A program made the translations under genes and the position numbers. Shown piece by piece: positions 18,245-26,539 of a stretch of DNA of 64,000 nucleotides (position 1 is its first letter; every line of letters starts with the position of its first letter). Below the pieces are notes generated by a model that saw only the letters and a list, made by a program, of their open reading frames with translations, was not told the origin of the DNA and did not search any database. This DNA comes from Lachnoclostridium sp. UBA3262 (GTDB lineage Bacteria > Bacillota > Clostridia > Lachnospirales > Lachnospiraceae), in the NCBI GenBank assembly GCA_002362575.1, contig DEUM01000027.1, positions 1-64,000 on the forward strand, in the 5' to 3' direction.

Positions 18245-19900
18245 CTATTTTTTCAGCCGCACTTTTTTTGTATAAGATGAATAGTACCATTTTTTATTTC
18301 TCCGGATTCGGCTGCGAAGCCGGATTTGTATTTTTTTCCTGCCTTTCTTTATTGTGCAGAAGCTCTTTTGCGTAACGCATTTCTTTTTCCACTTTCCCGA
18401 GTTATATCGGACATATACGACAGTCTGGCTGTTCTTTGTTTTCTTTTTCCAGCTTATGCGATATTTATTACCTCTCTTTTTATATCGGATTTTGGTCGGA
18501 GCCTTTGGCTTTTTTACCTTTTCGTCATTGACTGACGACGGCTTTTTCGTAGTAACTGGTTTTTGTGTAGGAGTAAACGATGGTGTTGGTTTTGCCGTAA
18601 TCCGGTCTGAACTGACAGCAACTTCGCTTACGGCAAAGAAGGTTCCGCTGTCATTTGAGTAGAAAAGTGTACCATCCTTATCTGCCGCTATGCTGGAAAG
18701 ACAAAACTGCGGTGCTTTTGCGGGTGTGTACAAGGTTTCCGCTTTGGCAGAAGTAGTGGCTTCCGAATCCTTGATATAGAAAATGCCTCCCGGCATAGCA
18801 TTACAGGAAAAATATACATATACGGTCTGATTGTTTTTTGCGTTTGCGTATGCGGTAGAAACTAAGGGGGAGGATTTTACTTCATGGAACTCCCCGCATG
18901 GTACGCTGTAGCGAGGGGAGAGGGTAGCGGCGTCCAAAACGGAGAGATAGCCGATAGAATCGGCAGAGCTTCCGATGTAAAGCCTTCCGTTCCATACCGT
19001 CGGCGTGCTGGTGCAGTTTGCTGTCTTGGCGTTAGGGATTATTTTAGCTGAGAGAATATTCTGAATCTTCCCCTCTTTGTCCGTAGTTATTTTATGTACC
19101 TGCCCATCATTGGAAGCGGTGTATAAGGAATCGGTAACGGAATCGTAGGTAAGTCCTGCGCGTATATTCCCGTTTTCTGTTATTTTCCGTGTGTCATATA
19201 CTTCATCTGTCAGAAGGCTGTGCGATACGAGGATTCCATTATCTCCTGCGAAGTAAAGGGCATTGCCATAAGTAATTCCTCCGCCCCAGTAATATCCACC
19301 CGGATGCTCCTCATCGCGGTAAGTCCACTGGGTACTGCCGTCAGAGGCGTTCAGACAGTAGAAGATACCATTTGTATTGGTTATTCCGGTTGTTGTCCCG
19401 GTCATTGATGTTGTACCCGCATAGAGATATCCCTTGTGGTAATAAACGGTGGATAGGGACTGACCGCCAAAGCTTTCACTTACCCATATGCGTTTTAAGG
19501 TAGAAAGGCGTACACACTCCATTTTCCCAGCGGACAGGGGAATATATAGGAAATCATCGTGTCTCAACATATTACATACGGAATTCATCGAGGCAGACAA
19601 TGTGAGCTTCCTTTTTACGTTTCCCCCAAAATCCATTTCGTATAGTATATTCCGGCTGACAATATATATAGCAGATTCTGTAATCACAGGCGAGGAGTTA
19701 CAGGTAGTGGCGTCCCCCCCGGATAAGAAAGAACGAGTCCATATCGTCCCGCCCTTTTTCGTATCAATAGGTGTTCGTGAGGACACAATATTTGCGTTCC
19801 CCTGTCCGTCCTCGTTACGGAATGTGTTCCACGAGCACAACAGCATCGTGGCGCTTGTAATTAACAGAGTGCATAAAATAGTTTTTTTCAAGGTCTTCAT
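18245..19900 (-). CDS. Secreted PQQ-type beta-propeller protein with basic Fn3-like tail
   Basis: This exported protein of 551 aa has a signal peptide (about 7-24). Residues about 45-430 hold PQQ/BamB-like propeller blades, visible as repeated 'YVSSPVI.. IYI', 'GYLYAGTTS', 'ALYFAGDNG' and 'RLYIGSSA' strands. A Thr/Pro/Lys linker (about 430-460) leads to a very basic C-terminal domain of about 85 aa that looks like a fibronectin type III fold ('YRISWKKKTKNSQTVVYVR'). The same kind of tail ends the upstream DUF4430 protein, so both are probably held at the wall by the same means. The propeller could be a ligand-binding surface. Function is unproven; context suggests a vitamin capture role. Confidence 0.75.
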   Translation of the reverse strand: MKTLKKTILCTLLITSATMLLCSWNTFRNEDGQGNANIVSSRTPIDTKKGGTIWTRSFLSGGDATTCNSSPVITESAIYIVSRNILYEMDFGGNVKRKLTLSASMNSVCNMLRHDDFLYIPLSAGKMECVRLSTLKRIWVSESFGGQSLSTVYYHKGYLYAGTTSMTGTTTGITNTNGIFYCLNASDGSTQWTYRDEEHPGGYYWGGGITYGNALYFAGDNGILVSHSLLTDEVYDTRKITENGNIRAGLTYDSVTDSLYTASNDGQVHKITTDKEGKIQNILSAKIIPNAKTANCTSTPTVWNGRLYIGSSADSIGYLSVLDAATLSPRYSVPCGEFHEVKSSPLVSTAYANAKNNQTVYVYFSCNAMPGGIFYIKDSEATTSAKAETLYTPAKAPQFCLSSIAADKDGTLFYSNDSGTFFAVSEVAVSSDRITAKPTPSFTPTQKPVTTKKPSSVNDEKVKKPKAPTKIRYKKRGNKYRISWKKKTKNSQTVVYVRYNSGKWKKKCVTQKSFCTIKKGRKKIQIRLRSRIRRNKKWYYSSYTKKVRLKK

Positions 19901-19944
19901 AGTGTCCTCCCGCTAACCCAATGGTGCAACAAGTCAGGTTAATC

Positions 19945-21120
19945 TTATTTCACTTTAATTTTCAGTATTCTACTGTATTTGCTGTATAAACTGTTCCTGT
20001 AGGCTCTGATTTTAACATAATAGGTACCTTTTTTTCTCTTAAAAGTTATTTTCGTCTTTCTTGTAGAAGTAAGTAATGTGTAATTTCTATTCTTTTTCTT
20101 AGAAATGTATATACGATATTTTGTTATATTGTTTGCCCTTTTCCATGAAAGCTTAATTGTCTTTTTCCTCTTTTTGGATTTCTTTACCTTTGCCTTTAAG
20201 CCGGATGGTTTTGTCGGCTTTGCTATGGCTTTTCTTTTTGGTGGGTTTACACCTTCACAGGGATACCGTCTTCTTACGATATGGGCAACGGCATAGGGAC
20301 GCGAGATATCATAGTGACTGCCATCCTTTGTTTTGCGGTAAGCCGAGAGCACATACCATCCTTCTTCAGGAAATGTTAAGACAGCAGCTCCGTTTTTATC
20401 CGTTTTTGCTGTCAAAACGGCATTTTTTTGTGTGGCAGTAATGCCGTCTGTGGCACCCTTGCACTTTGTGGCGATAACGGTAGCACCGGCAAGGTTCTGC
20501 GCAGCAGACCAGCCAATTCCTTTTAGTGAAACGGTAAGGGTAAATGGGCGGCGGCTACAAAAAGAATAAGAGCTCTGGTCAAAGTGGGAAAAATAAGTTT
20601 CTACACTGTCCGGCCATGTGCCGCCACTCCATACACCGTAAAAAACAACGGAATCTTTATCTTTTAACTGGCAGGAGCTTAATCCTGCCGTGGTTGCTTT
20701 ATTGTTTACATTATACATCCATGAGACGTCGCTCTGTGAGTTCGCAGCAGGACTGCCTTCTGTATTTCCATTTAATGATATTCCATTTAGAAAAAGTCCA
20801 TAGTCCGATTCGGATACCTTGATATAATTTGCCATAGTCTGGTCAGTAGCGCCCTTCTTTTCGCTCAGGTATTTGGCGAGAGCGTGAAGCGGAGTCAGTG
20901 TCTCTGTGCTGAGTCCGATTCCAAAATCTCTTTTATCCGCATCTGTCAGTGTAACCTGAACGGGGGTAAGAAGTGTTGACTCATCTTGCTCAATACGGAG
21001 CGTAACGGTAAGGGCAGCTGCCGCTTTTGCAGTAAAGCCGTCTGTCAGTGAGAGTATCATGACAACGGCAAGAAATAGTGATAAAAATGATTTTATATTT
21101 TTTTTAATAAATGGATTCAT
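19945..21120 (-). CDS. Secreted DUF4430 (transcobalamin-beta-like) protein with Fn3-like tail
   Basis: This 391-aa exported protein starts at ATG 21120, with GGAGG 5 nt upstream, followed by a signal peptide (about 8-35). Residues about 38-180 look like a DUF4430 / transcobalamin C-terminal-like domain ('TPLHALAKYLSEK', 'YGLFLNGISLNG', 'VSWMYNVNNKAT', 'KDKDSVVFYGVW'). A second beta domain (about 195-285, 'GATVIATKC', 'WYVLSAYRKT') follows. The protein ends in a lysine-rich Fn3-like domain ('TKYRIYISKKKNRNYTLL'). DUF4430 is the fold of the B12-clasping domain in animal intrinsic factor. It is divergent from a second DUF4430 gene and an ECF importer. Confidence 0.78.
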   Translation of the reverse strand: MNPFIKKNIKSFLSLFLAVVMILSLTDGFTAKAAAALTVTLRIEQDESTLLTPVQVTLTDADKRDFGIGLSTETLTPLHALAKYLSEKKGATDQTMANYIKVSESDYGLFLNGISLNGNTEGSPAANSQSDVSWMYNVNNKATTAGLSSCQLKDKDSVVFYGVWSGGTWPDSVETYFSHFDQSSYSFCSRRPFTLTVSLKGIGWSAAQNLAGATVIATKCKGATDGITATQKNAVLTAKTDKNGAAVLTFPEEGWYVLSAYRKTKDGSHYDISRPYAVAHIVRRRYPCEGVNPPKRKAIAKPTKPSGLKAKVKKSKKRKKTIKLSWKRANNITKYRIYISKKKNRNYTLLTSTRKTKITFKRKKGTYYVKIRAYRNSLYSKYSRILKIKVK

Positions 21121-21177
21121 AAGTACCTCCTTGTGCGTCCTATTTTTTAAATGACCAAGCGGCGCAAATCTACAAAT

Positions 21178-21206
21178 ATTATAGCAGTGGCAAAAATATT
21201 TGTCTA
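21178..21206 (-). promoter_or_regulatory. Promoter of the DUF4430-propeller-sirtuin run
   Basis: On the minus strand, TAGACA (plus positions 21201-21206) and a perfect TATAAT (21178-21183) are 17 bp apart. The start would fall near 21171, giving a leader of about 50 nt. The leader is too short for a cobalamin riboswitch. Confidence 0.7.
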
Positions 21207-21286
21207 CCAAAAATCCCCTTGTGCAATTCACGCATATTTGATAAAGTGGAAAGGGAATCGCAAACGTTCCCGGAAGGAAGGATTGT

Positions 21287-22081
21287 ATGCAGTGGAATAA
21301 AAAATATATTGGGATATGTCTGGCGGCGCTTATTTTGCTGGCGGGCATCTTGGCGATAAAAGGAATACAGACAGGGACGCAGGACGGAACGGGGACGGCT
21401 GCCAGAGAGGAGCCGTTTTCTACCGATGATTTTCAGTCTGTCTCAGAAGGTGCTTTGAGAGATACTGCCACTCCGCAGAAAAAGAAGACAGGAAAAGAGA
21501 AACTGGCGAAGCCGACAGAAACGGCGGGAGAAAAAGACGCAGAGGGGAAAAATCCGGACAAAAAGAAAGAGAACAAAAAAGACAGCACGAAAGCAGCAGT
21601 TCAAACAGATAAAAAGAAACGGACGAAGGATTCTGCGGAAAAGAATACTCCGTCACCGTCACCGGATAGGAAGCCGGCGGTTACCCAAAAGCCTGTGGTG
21701 GAAAAAAAGCGGGAAGTTACATTGCGGGTGGACTGTACGAGGATTATGCAACGTAAGGATTTATGGAAGGACGGACTGGAAGAAATTATTCCCGCTTCCG
21801 GGATGTTTTATTCCGGGGTCTGTTCGTTTCGTCAGGGGGCTTCGGCATACGATGTGTTAAAGGAAGCCTGTCAGAGAAAGAACATTGCTTTGGACAGCCA
21901 GTATACGCCGATTTATCATACCTATTATATACGTGGAATTGGGAATCTTTATGAGTTTGACTGTGGCGAGGAGAGTGGATGGAAATACGCGGTAAATGGA
22001 AAGACGCCGGGAGTGGGCTGCAGTGGTTACACGGTAAAGGCTGGCGATGTGATTACTTTTTTCTATGACTACCAGTATTAG
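21287..22081 (+). CDS. Membrane-anchored DUF4430 protein
   Basis: This 264-aa protein has an N-terminal membrane anchor (about 6-24), a long charged low-complexity stalk rich in Lys, Glu, Asp and Pro (about 45-140), and a C-terminal DUF4430 domain (about 145-264). The domain carries family hallmarks: 'GASAYDVLKEAC' , 'GNLYEFDCGEESGWKYAVNG' and 'AGDVITFFYDY'. It is a classic layout for a ligand-capturing domain held above the membrane on a stalk. It is the first gene of the ECF operon, 15 nt before the T component, so it is the probable surface receptor that hands ligand to the importer. Confidence 0.85.
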   Translation: MQWNKKYIGICLAALILLAGILAIKGIQTGTQDGTGTAAREEPFSTDDFQSVSEGALRDTATPQKKKTGKEKLAKPTETAGEKDAEGKNPDKKKENKKDSTKAAVQTDKKKRTKDSAEKNTPSPSPDRKPAVTQKPVVEKKREVTLRVDCTRIMQRKDLWKDGLEEIIPASGMFYSGVCSFRQGASAYDVLKEACQRKNIALDSQYTPIYHTYYIRGIGNLYEFDCGEESGWKYAVNGKTPGVGCSGYTVKAGDVITFFYDYQY

Positions 22082-22096
22082 GGGGATTTTAACAGT

Positions 22097-22960
22097 ATGG
22101 ACGCTTTTTCAAAACTTCATCCGGCTGTGATTTTACTTTATTACAGTCTGTCAGTTTTTTTCATAATATTCTACGGACATCCTTTGGTTACCGGGCTGGC
22201 GGGAAGTCTTGCTTTCGTTACCTATGTCAGTTTTGCTGGTATCAGAAAGGGATGCCGCCGTTTCCTTGGCAGTATAGGAATTTTTGCCGCCTGTCTCGTA
22301 ATAAATCCGTTATTTAACCACAGAGGCGTCACACTTCTTTTTATGCTGGGAGACAGCCGTATTACGCTGGAAGCAGTTTTATATGGTGGAAACATGGCTC
22401 TGATACTTTTAACCTCCCTTTTTTTGTTTGCCGATTTCAGTCATTATATGAAATCAGAGAAAATCATGACTTTGTTTGGAAAACGGTTTCCCTCATTTTC
22501 GCTTCTGTTTTCTATGATTCTAAGGTTTGTTCCAAAAGCAGGAAGGGATTATCGTGAGATGACAGAGTTGCATGGAAACAAACCGTCTGTATGGTCTTCG
22601 TTGATTGGCTTGTCATTAGAGGATTCGTTGGCACGCAGTTTGTCAATGAAGGGGAGAGGGTATGGAAGCGGTGAGAGAAGCTCGTATTATGGAAAAGGTT
22701 TTGTGTTGAGGGATATGGCGGTTTTGTTTCTTACTCTGATTGGCGGAGTACAGGGCGTGGGATTTTATTTGTATGGCGGAGTGGAGGCGCGGTTTTTCCC
22801 CAATATTAAACTTAGTGAAGTACCGTTATGGGAATGTATGATACTGGTATTATTTTACAGTATTCCCCTTATTATGAGAGGAAAGGAGGAGATGTCATGG
22901 CTTTTATCGAGGCGAAAGATTACCGGTTTTTCTATCCGGAGCAGACAGAGCCAGCGCTAA
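22097..22960 (+). CDS. ECF transporter transmembrane (T) component
   Basis: This 287-aa integral membrane protein couples ATP hydrolysis to substrate release in an energy-coupling factor importer. It has about five hydrophobic segments. The cytosolic coupling region contains the family Ala/Arg-Gly motif region 'LARSLSMKGRGYGSG', matching EcfT/CbiQ proteins. It overlaps the ATPase gene by 64 nt. A dedicated T component within its own operon makes this a group I-style (self-contained) ECF system. Confidence 0.88.
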   Translation: MDAFSKLHPAVILLYYSLSVFFIIFYGHPLVTGLAGSLAFVTYVSFAGIRKGCRRFLGSIGIFAACLVINPLFNHRGVTLLFMLGDSRITLEAVLYGGNMALILLTSLFLFADFSHYMKSEKIMTLFGKRFPSFSLLFSMILRFVPKAGRDYREMTELHGNKPSVWSSLIGLSLEDSLARSLSMKGRGYGSGERSSYYGKGFVLRDMAVLFLTLIGGVQGVGFYLYGGVEARFFPNIKLSEVPLWECMILVLFYSIPLIMRGKEEMSWLLSRRKITGFSIRSRQSQR

Positions 22961-24462
22961 ATATTGGAAACCTGCAGATAGAAAAAGGTTCTTTCTGTCT
23001 GTTGGCGGGGGCTTCCGGAAGCGGAAAGACATCGTTACTCCGTCAGCTTTCAAAGGAGACGATGCTTCAGGGAAAAACAGAGGGGGTACTGTCTTGTCAA
23101 GCAGGAAAATGTGCGTATGTGTGGCAGAATCCGGAGAGTCAGATTGTGACAGACCGGGTGGAGTATGAGATTGTATTCGGACTGGAGAATATCGGTATGC
23201 CAAGGGAGCAGATGCAGAGACGTCTGGCGGAGGTGGTAACCTTTTTCGGATTGGAAGATTTGGCGGACTGTGACACGATGAATCTGAGCGGGGGAGAGCT
23301 GCAGACAGTCAATGTGGCGGCGGCGATTGCGATGAATCCGGATTTATTGTTGTTAGATGAGCCGACGAGTCAGCTTGATCCGGTGGCAGCAAGGAGGCTG
23401 TATGAATTGCTGCACCAGATAAATGAAGAACTTGGAGTGACGGTCGTACTGGCAGAACAGCGTCTGGAACAGGCTGTATCGTTTTCTGACCAGATGATTT
23501 TTATGAAATGCGGGCAGGTGGCAGTACAAGGGAGTCCGTCCGAAGTATATAGCAGGCTTTGTGAGACGCCGGATATTTTCTATTTTCCCTCTTATATGCG
23601 TTTTTTTCATGGGCTGTCGGAGAGTAAGAGATGTCCTTCTTCGATGAAGGAGGCAAGGCAGTGGTTTGAGACAAATTTTAAAGAAAAAAAAGCCGAAACA
23701 GAAAGAATCGGAAATCGGCAAAAAACAGAGAAGGAGAATAAGCAGGATTATATTTTATGTAAAAATCTATCATTCCGCTATGAAAAGCATATGCCGGATG
23801 TGCTGCGGGAATGTAGTTGTAAAATTAAAAGGGGCAGTATTACCTGTCTGGCAGGAGGAAATGGAAGCGGGAAAACGACGCTGCTACGAATACTGACAGG
23901 GCAGTGCCATCCCTATCTGGGCAGAATGAAAAATATGCCGGAGGATTTTTCTATGCTGCCACAGCAGCCGTCGTATCTGTTTTTACAGGATACGGTGGAG
24001 GAGGAATGTGGCGTAGCAGGAGACATGACAAGAAAATTAGCGGAGCGTTTTGGGCTGATGCCTCTTATGAACCGGAATCCGGCAGACTTGAGCGGAGGGG
24101 AGCAGCAGAGGCTTGGGCTTAGCCTTGTGTTTGGGAAGAAAGCGGATATCTATCTGCTGGATGAGCCTTCCAAGGGACTGGATTTTGCGTCGAAAAGAGT
24201 GCTGGGAGAGATTTTACGGGAAAAGAGAGAGGAAGGCGGGACGGTGCTTATCGTGTCGCATGATATGGAGCTTGCCGCAGATTATGCCGATGTGATGGCG
24301 CTTATGTTTCAGGGACGCATAGAGCTGATTACGGATACAAGGCAGTTTTTTGAGGAAAACCAGTTTTACACGACGAGTATAAACCGAATGGCAAGGGGAG
24401 TGTCAGAACACATTATCACACAGGAGGATATAAAGCGCTATGCAGAAAAAAAATGTAATTAA
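22897..24462 (+). CDS. ECF transporter ATPase with two fused ABC domains
   Basis: This 521-aa protein contains both ECF ATPases in one chain. The first half has Walker A 'GASGSGKTS' , signature 'NLSGGELQTVNVA' and Walker B 'LLLLDEPTSQLD'. The second half has 'GGNGSGKTT', 'DLSGGEQQRLGLS' and 'IYLLDEPSKGLD'. Both sites look catalytically complete. The start is ATG 22897 (MAFIEAKD), with aaaggagg 7 nt upstream; earlier ATGs lie deep in the T gene. It overlaps the S-component gene by 23 nt, so translation of the three genes is tightly coupled. Confidence 0.92.
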   Translation: MAFIEAKDYRFFYPEQTEPALNIGNLQIEKGSFCLLAGASGSGKTSLLRQLSKETMLQGKTEGVLSCQAGKCAYVWQNPESQIVTDRVEYEIVFGLENIGMPREQMQRRLAEVVTFFGLEDLADCDTMNLSGGELQTVNVAAAIAMNPDLLLLDEPTSQLDPVAARRLYELLHQINEELGVTVVLAEQRLEQAVSFSDQMIFMKCGQVAVQGSPSEVYSRLCETPDIFYFPSYMRFFHGLSESKRCPSSMKEARQWFETNFKEKKAETERIGNRQKTEKENKQDYILCKNLSFRYEKHMPDVLRECSCKIKRGSITCLAGGNGSGKTTLLRILTGQCHPYLGRMKNMPEDFSMLPQQPSYLFLQDTVEEECGVAGDMTRKLAERFGLMPLMNRNPADLSGGEQQRLGLSLVFGKKADIYLLDEPSKGLDFASKRVLGEILREKREEGGTVLIVSHDMELAADYADVMALMFQGRIELITDTRQFFEENQFYTTSINRMARGVSEHIITQEDIKRYAEKKCN

Positions 24463-25126
24463 CCTGATAATGTTTTTGGGAATTGCCTTTTTGCTGTGGT
24501 ATGGTATATTTGTGCTGAAGGGGAAAGATTATTATTATATTAGTCTCGGAATTATCTTGATCGGACTTATCGGCTTTTTACTCAGCTTTGAAAAGAGCCG
24601 TCCGACGGTGGCGCTCCTGACAATTATCGCCGCCCTGTGTGCCGTCTCAATCGCCTCACGGATTGCTTTTTTCTTTTTGCCGCAGGTAAAGCCAATCGCT
24701 GCGGTTGTCATTATTACTAGTGTTGCTTTTGGGGCAGAGAGCGGATTCATCACTGGTGCAGTCAGTGCTTTTGTGTCAAACTTTTACTTCGGACAAAATC
24801 CCAGTACCCCGTTTCAGATGTTTGCGCTGGGAATGGTAGGATTTGTCGCAGGCGTACTGTTCCGAAAGCGGGGAAGTCGTCTGGCAGTTGCCTTGTATGG
24901 TTTGTTTTCCGTCGTAATTATTTATGGCGGAATCGTAGATATTAACACACTGTTTTTTATATCGCAGGAGCCGACGGTGGAAATTGTGGCAGGAGTGTAT
25001 CTGAAAGGGTTTCCATTTAATCTGATGTTTGGTGCGTCAACCTTTGCTTTTTTATTCCTTTTGTATCATCCGATTTTGAACAGGCTGGAAAGAATACAGA
25101 AAAAGTACCGTTTAATTGACAAATAA
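24440..25126 (+). CDS. ECF transporter substrate-binding (S) component, probably cobalamin-type
   Basis: This 228-aa membrane protein with six predicted helices (first at about 7-25) binds the substrate of the importer. The segment 'IAAVVIITSVAFGAESGF' followed by 'GFVAGVLFRKRG' is the pattern of S components annotated CbrT/cobalamin-like in Firmicutes. The assignment to cobalamin rests mainly on the linked DUF4430 genes and on overall resemblance. Its 3' end carries the promoter of the next gene. Confidence 0.75.
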   Translation: MQKKNVINLIMFLGIAFLLWYGIFVLKGKDYYYISLGIILIGLIGFLLSFEKSRPTVALLTIIAALCAVSIASRIAFFFLPQVKPIAAVVIITSVAFGAESGFITGAVSAFVSNFYFGQNPSTPFQMFALGMVGFVAGVLFRKRGSRLAVALYGLFSVVIIYGGIVDINTLFFISQEPTVEIVAGVYLKGFPFNLMFGASTFAFLFLLYHPILNRLERIQKKYRLIDK

Positions 25127-25144
25127 AGGGAAAAATAGTATAGT
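25116..25144 (+). promoter_or_regulatory. degV promoter
   Basis: Consensus TTGACA (25116-25121) and TATAGT (25139-25144) are 17 bp apart at the very end of the S-component gene. It argues that degV is a separate transcription unit and that the apparent upstream frame start at 25116 is only the -35 box. Confidence 0.75.
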
Positions 25145-25178
25145 AGTAATATTATTGCTGGAAAGGAAAAAGGTATAT

Positions 25179-26054
25179 ATGAATAAAGTTGCGGTAATTA
25201 CGGACAGTAACAGTGGTATCACACAGATGCAGGCAAAAGAGTTAGGAATTCAGGTTGTGCCGATGCCGTTTCTGGTCAATGGCGACACATACTATGAGGA
25301 TATCAGTATGAGTCAGGAAGAATTTTATGAGTATCTGGCAAAGGGTGCAGAAGTTATGACTTCCCAGCCTACACCGGAGACACTCATGGAGTTATGGCGA
25401 AACACCCTGAAGGAATATGAGGAAATCGTATATATTCCAATGTCAAGCGGTCTAAGCAGCTCCTGCGGTACGGCCAGCATGCTCGCCTATGAGGATGAGT
25501 TTGAAGGGAAGGTTTTTGTTGTTGACAACCAGAGGATTTCGGTAACACAGAGACAGTCTGTTTTAGATGCTATGGCGCTTGCAGAAAAAGGTTATGACGG
25601 GGCGAAAATCAAGGAGATTCTCCTTCGGGAGAAGTTTGAATCCAGTATTTACATTATGGTAGATACGTTGTCTTATTTGAAAAAAGGCGGTCGTGTAACA
25701 CCAGCAGCGGCTGCAATCGGGACTGTGTTAAGAATTAAGCCGGTGCTTCAGATTCAGGGTGAAAAGTTGGATGCCTATGCGAAGGTAAAAACCTTGAAGC
25801 AGGCAAAACAAACGATGATAAAGGCAGTTCGTAAGGATTTGGAGGAGCGGTTTCATGATCCTGACGGCGATAATTTCTATCTCGAGATAGCCCATACGGC
25901 AAATCAGGAAGAAGCAGAACTTTTCAAAAGTGAACTGGAGCAGGAGTTTCAGGGGCATGAAATATGGGTAGATCCGTTGTCGCTGAGTGTATCCTGCCAT
26001 ATCGGGCCGGGGGCGCTGGCGTTTGCGATTTCTAAAAGAGTAGAAGAACTGTAA
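25179..26054 (+). CDS. DegV-family fatty-acid-binding protein
   Basis: This cytosolic protein binds a fatty acid and serves as a FakB-type partner that presents it to fatty acid kinase FakA. It is 291 aa. The start ATG 25179 gives the family N-terminus 'VAVITDSNSGI'. The ligand region 'YIPMSSGLSSSCGTA' and the C-terminal 'HIGPGALAFA' are clear. No fakA is nearby, which is usual for extra fakB copies. Confidence 0.9.
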   Translation: MNKVAVITDSNSGITQMQAKELGIQVVPMPFLVNGDTYYEDISMSQEEFYEYLAKGAEVMTSQPTPETLMELWRNTLKEYEEIVYIPMSSGLSSSCGTASMLAYEDEFEGKVFVVDNQRISVTQRQSVLDAMALAEKGYDGAKIKEILLREKFESSIYIMVDTLSYLKKGGRVTPAAAAIGTVLRIKPVLQIQGEKLDAYAKVKTLKQAKQTMIKAVRKDLEERFHDPDGDNFYLEIAHTANQEEAELFKSELEQEFQGHEIWVDPLSLSVSCHIGPGALAFAISKRVEEL

Positions 26055-26100
26055 TCACCTTTGCCTAATAGAGACGAGTGAAAGAGAATATAATCCATAA

Positions 26101-26154
26101 AAAAGAAAGTAAGATAAATCAACGGAAAGAATCCGGATTTATGTTACTTTCTTT
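26101..26154. terminator. Bidirectional terminator between degV and the small membrane protein gene
   Basis: Arms 26101-26120 and 26135-26154 pair almost perfectly (aaaagaaagtaa/ttactttctttt with one mismatch, then ataaatc/ggatttat). An inner cgga/tccg pair lies in the loop. A-run and T-run flanks allow function on both strands. Confidence 0.8.
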
Positions 26155-26194
26155 TAATTTGCGTTATTTTATGAGAAAATTGATGTGTGTAAAA

Positions 26195-26470
26195 TCAAGG
26201 CGTTTTCTTTACATAAACATCTTCGTCATCAATTTCATCATCTTCAAAATCGTCTTCAAACTCGTCGTAGTCAAAGTCCCCATCAAAATTAGCGTATTTC
26301 GGGTTCATGTAGCGATACACAGCAAATGCAATTGCGGCAACGGTAGCAACAGCACCGATAATAGCTAGTATCCATAAGACGCAGTTTTTGTTTTCTTCTT
26401 CTGCTTTCTTTTTGTTCAGTATTTCCGTAATTTTTGCATTATTGATTAGTTCGTCTAATTTTCCAGCCAT
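26195..26470 (-). CDS. Small single-pass membrane protein with acidic tail
   Basis: This 91-aa protein starts at ATG 26470, preceded by a GGATGG site. A short amphipathic N-terminal region ('KLDELINNAKITEILNKKK') is followed by one membrane helix (about 33-54) and an extremely acidic tail of about 30 residues rich in Asp, Glu and Phe/Tyr. I do not recognise a named family, though similar small proteins seem common in Lachnospiraceae. It lies downstream of pcrA in the same direction. Confidence 0.65.
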   Translation of the reverse strand: MAGKLDELINNAKITEILNKKKAEEENKNCVLWILAIIGAVATVAAIAFAVYRYMNPKYANFDGDFDYDEFEDDFEDDEIDDEDVYVKKTP

Positions 26471-26539
26471 AGTGACCATCCTTTCTACCATTAAGATATT
26501 CTTATTGTAACACGTTTATGTATTTTATACTACACTTTT

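Noticed and set aside
21182..21192. A 'gccactg' string on the minus strand upstream of the DUF4430 gene resembling the B12 box of cobalamin riboswitches
   Set aside because: The leader between the promoter and ATG is only about 50 nt, the string lies inside the promoter spacer, and none of the other conserved riboswitch blocks are present.
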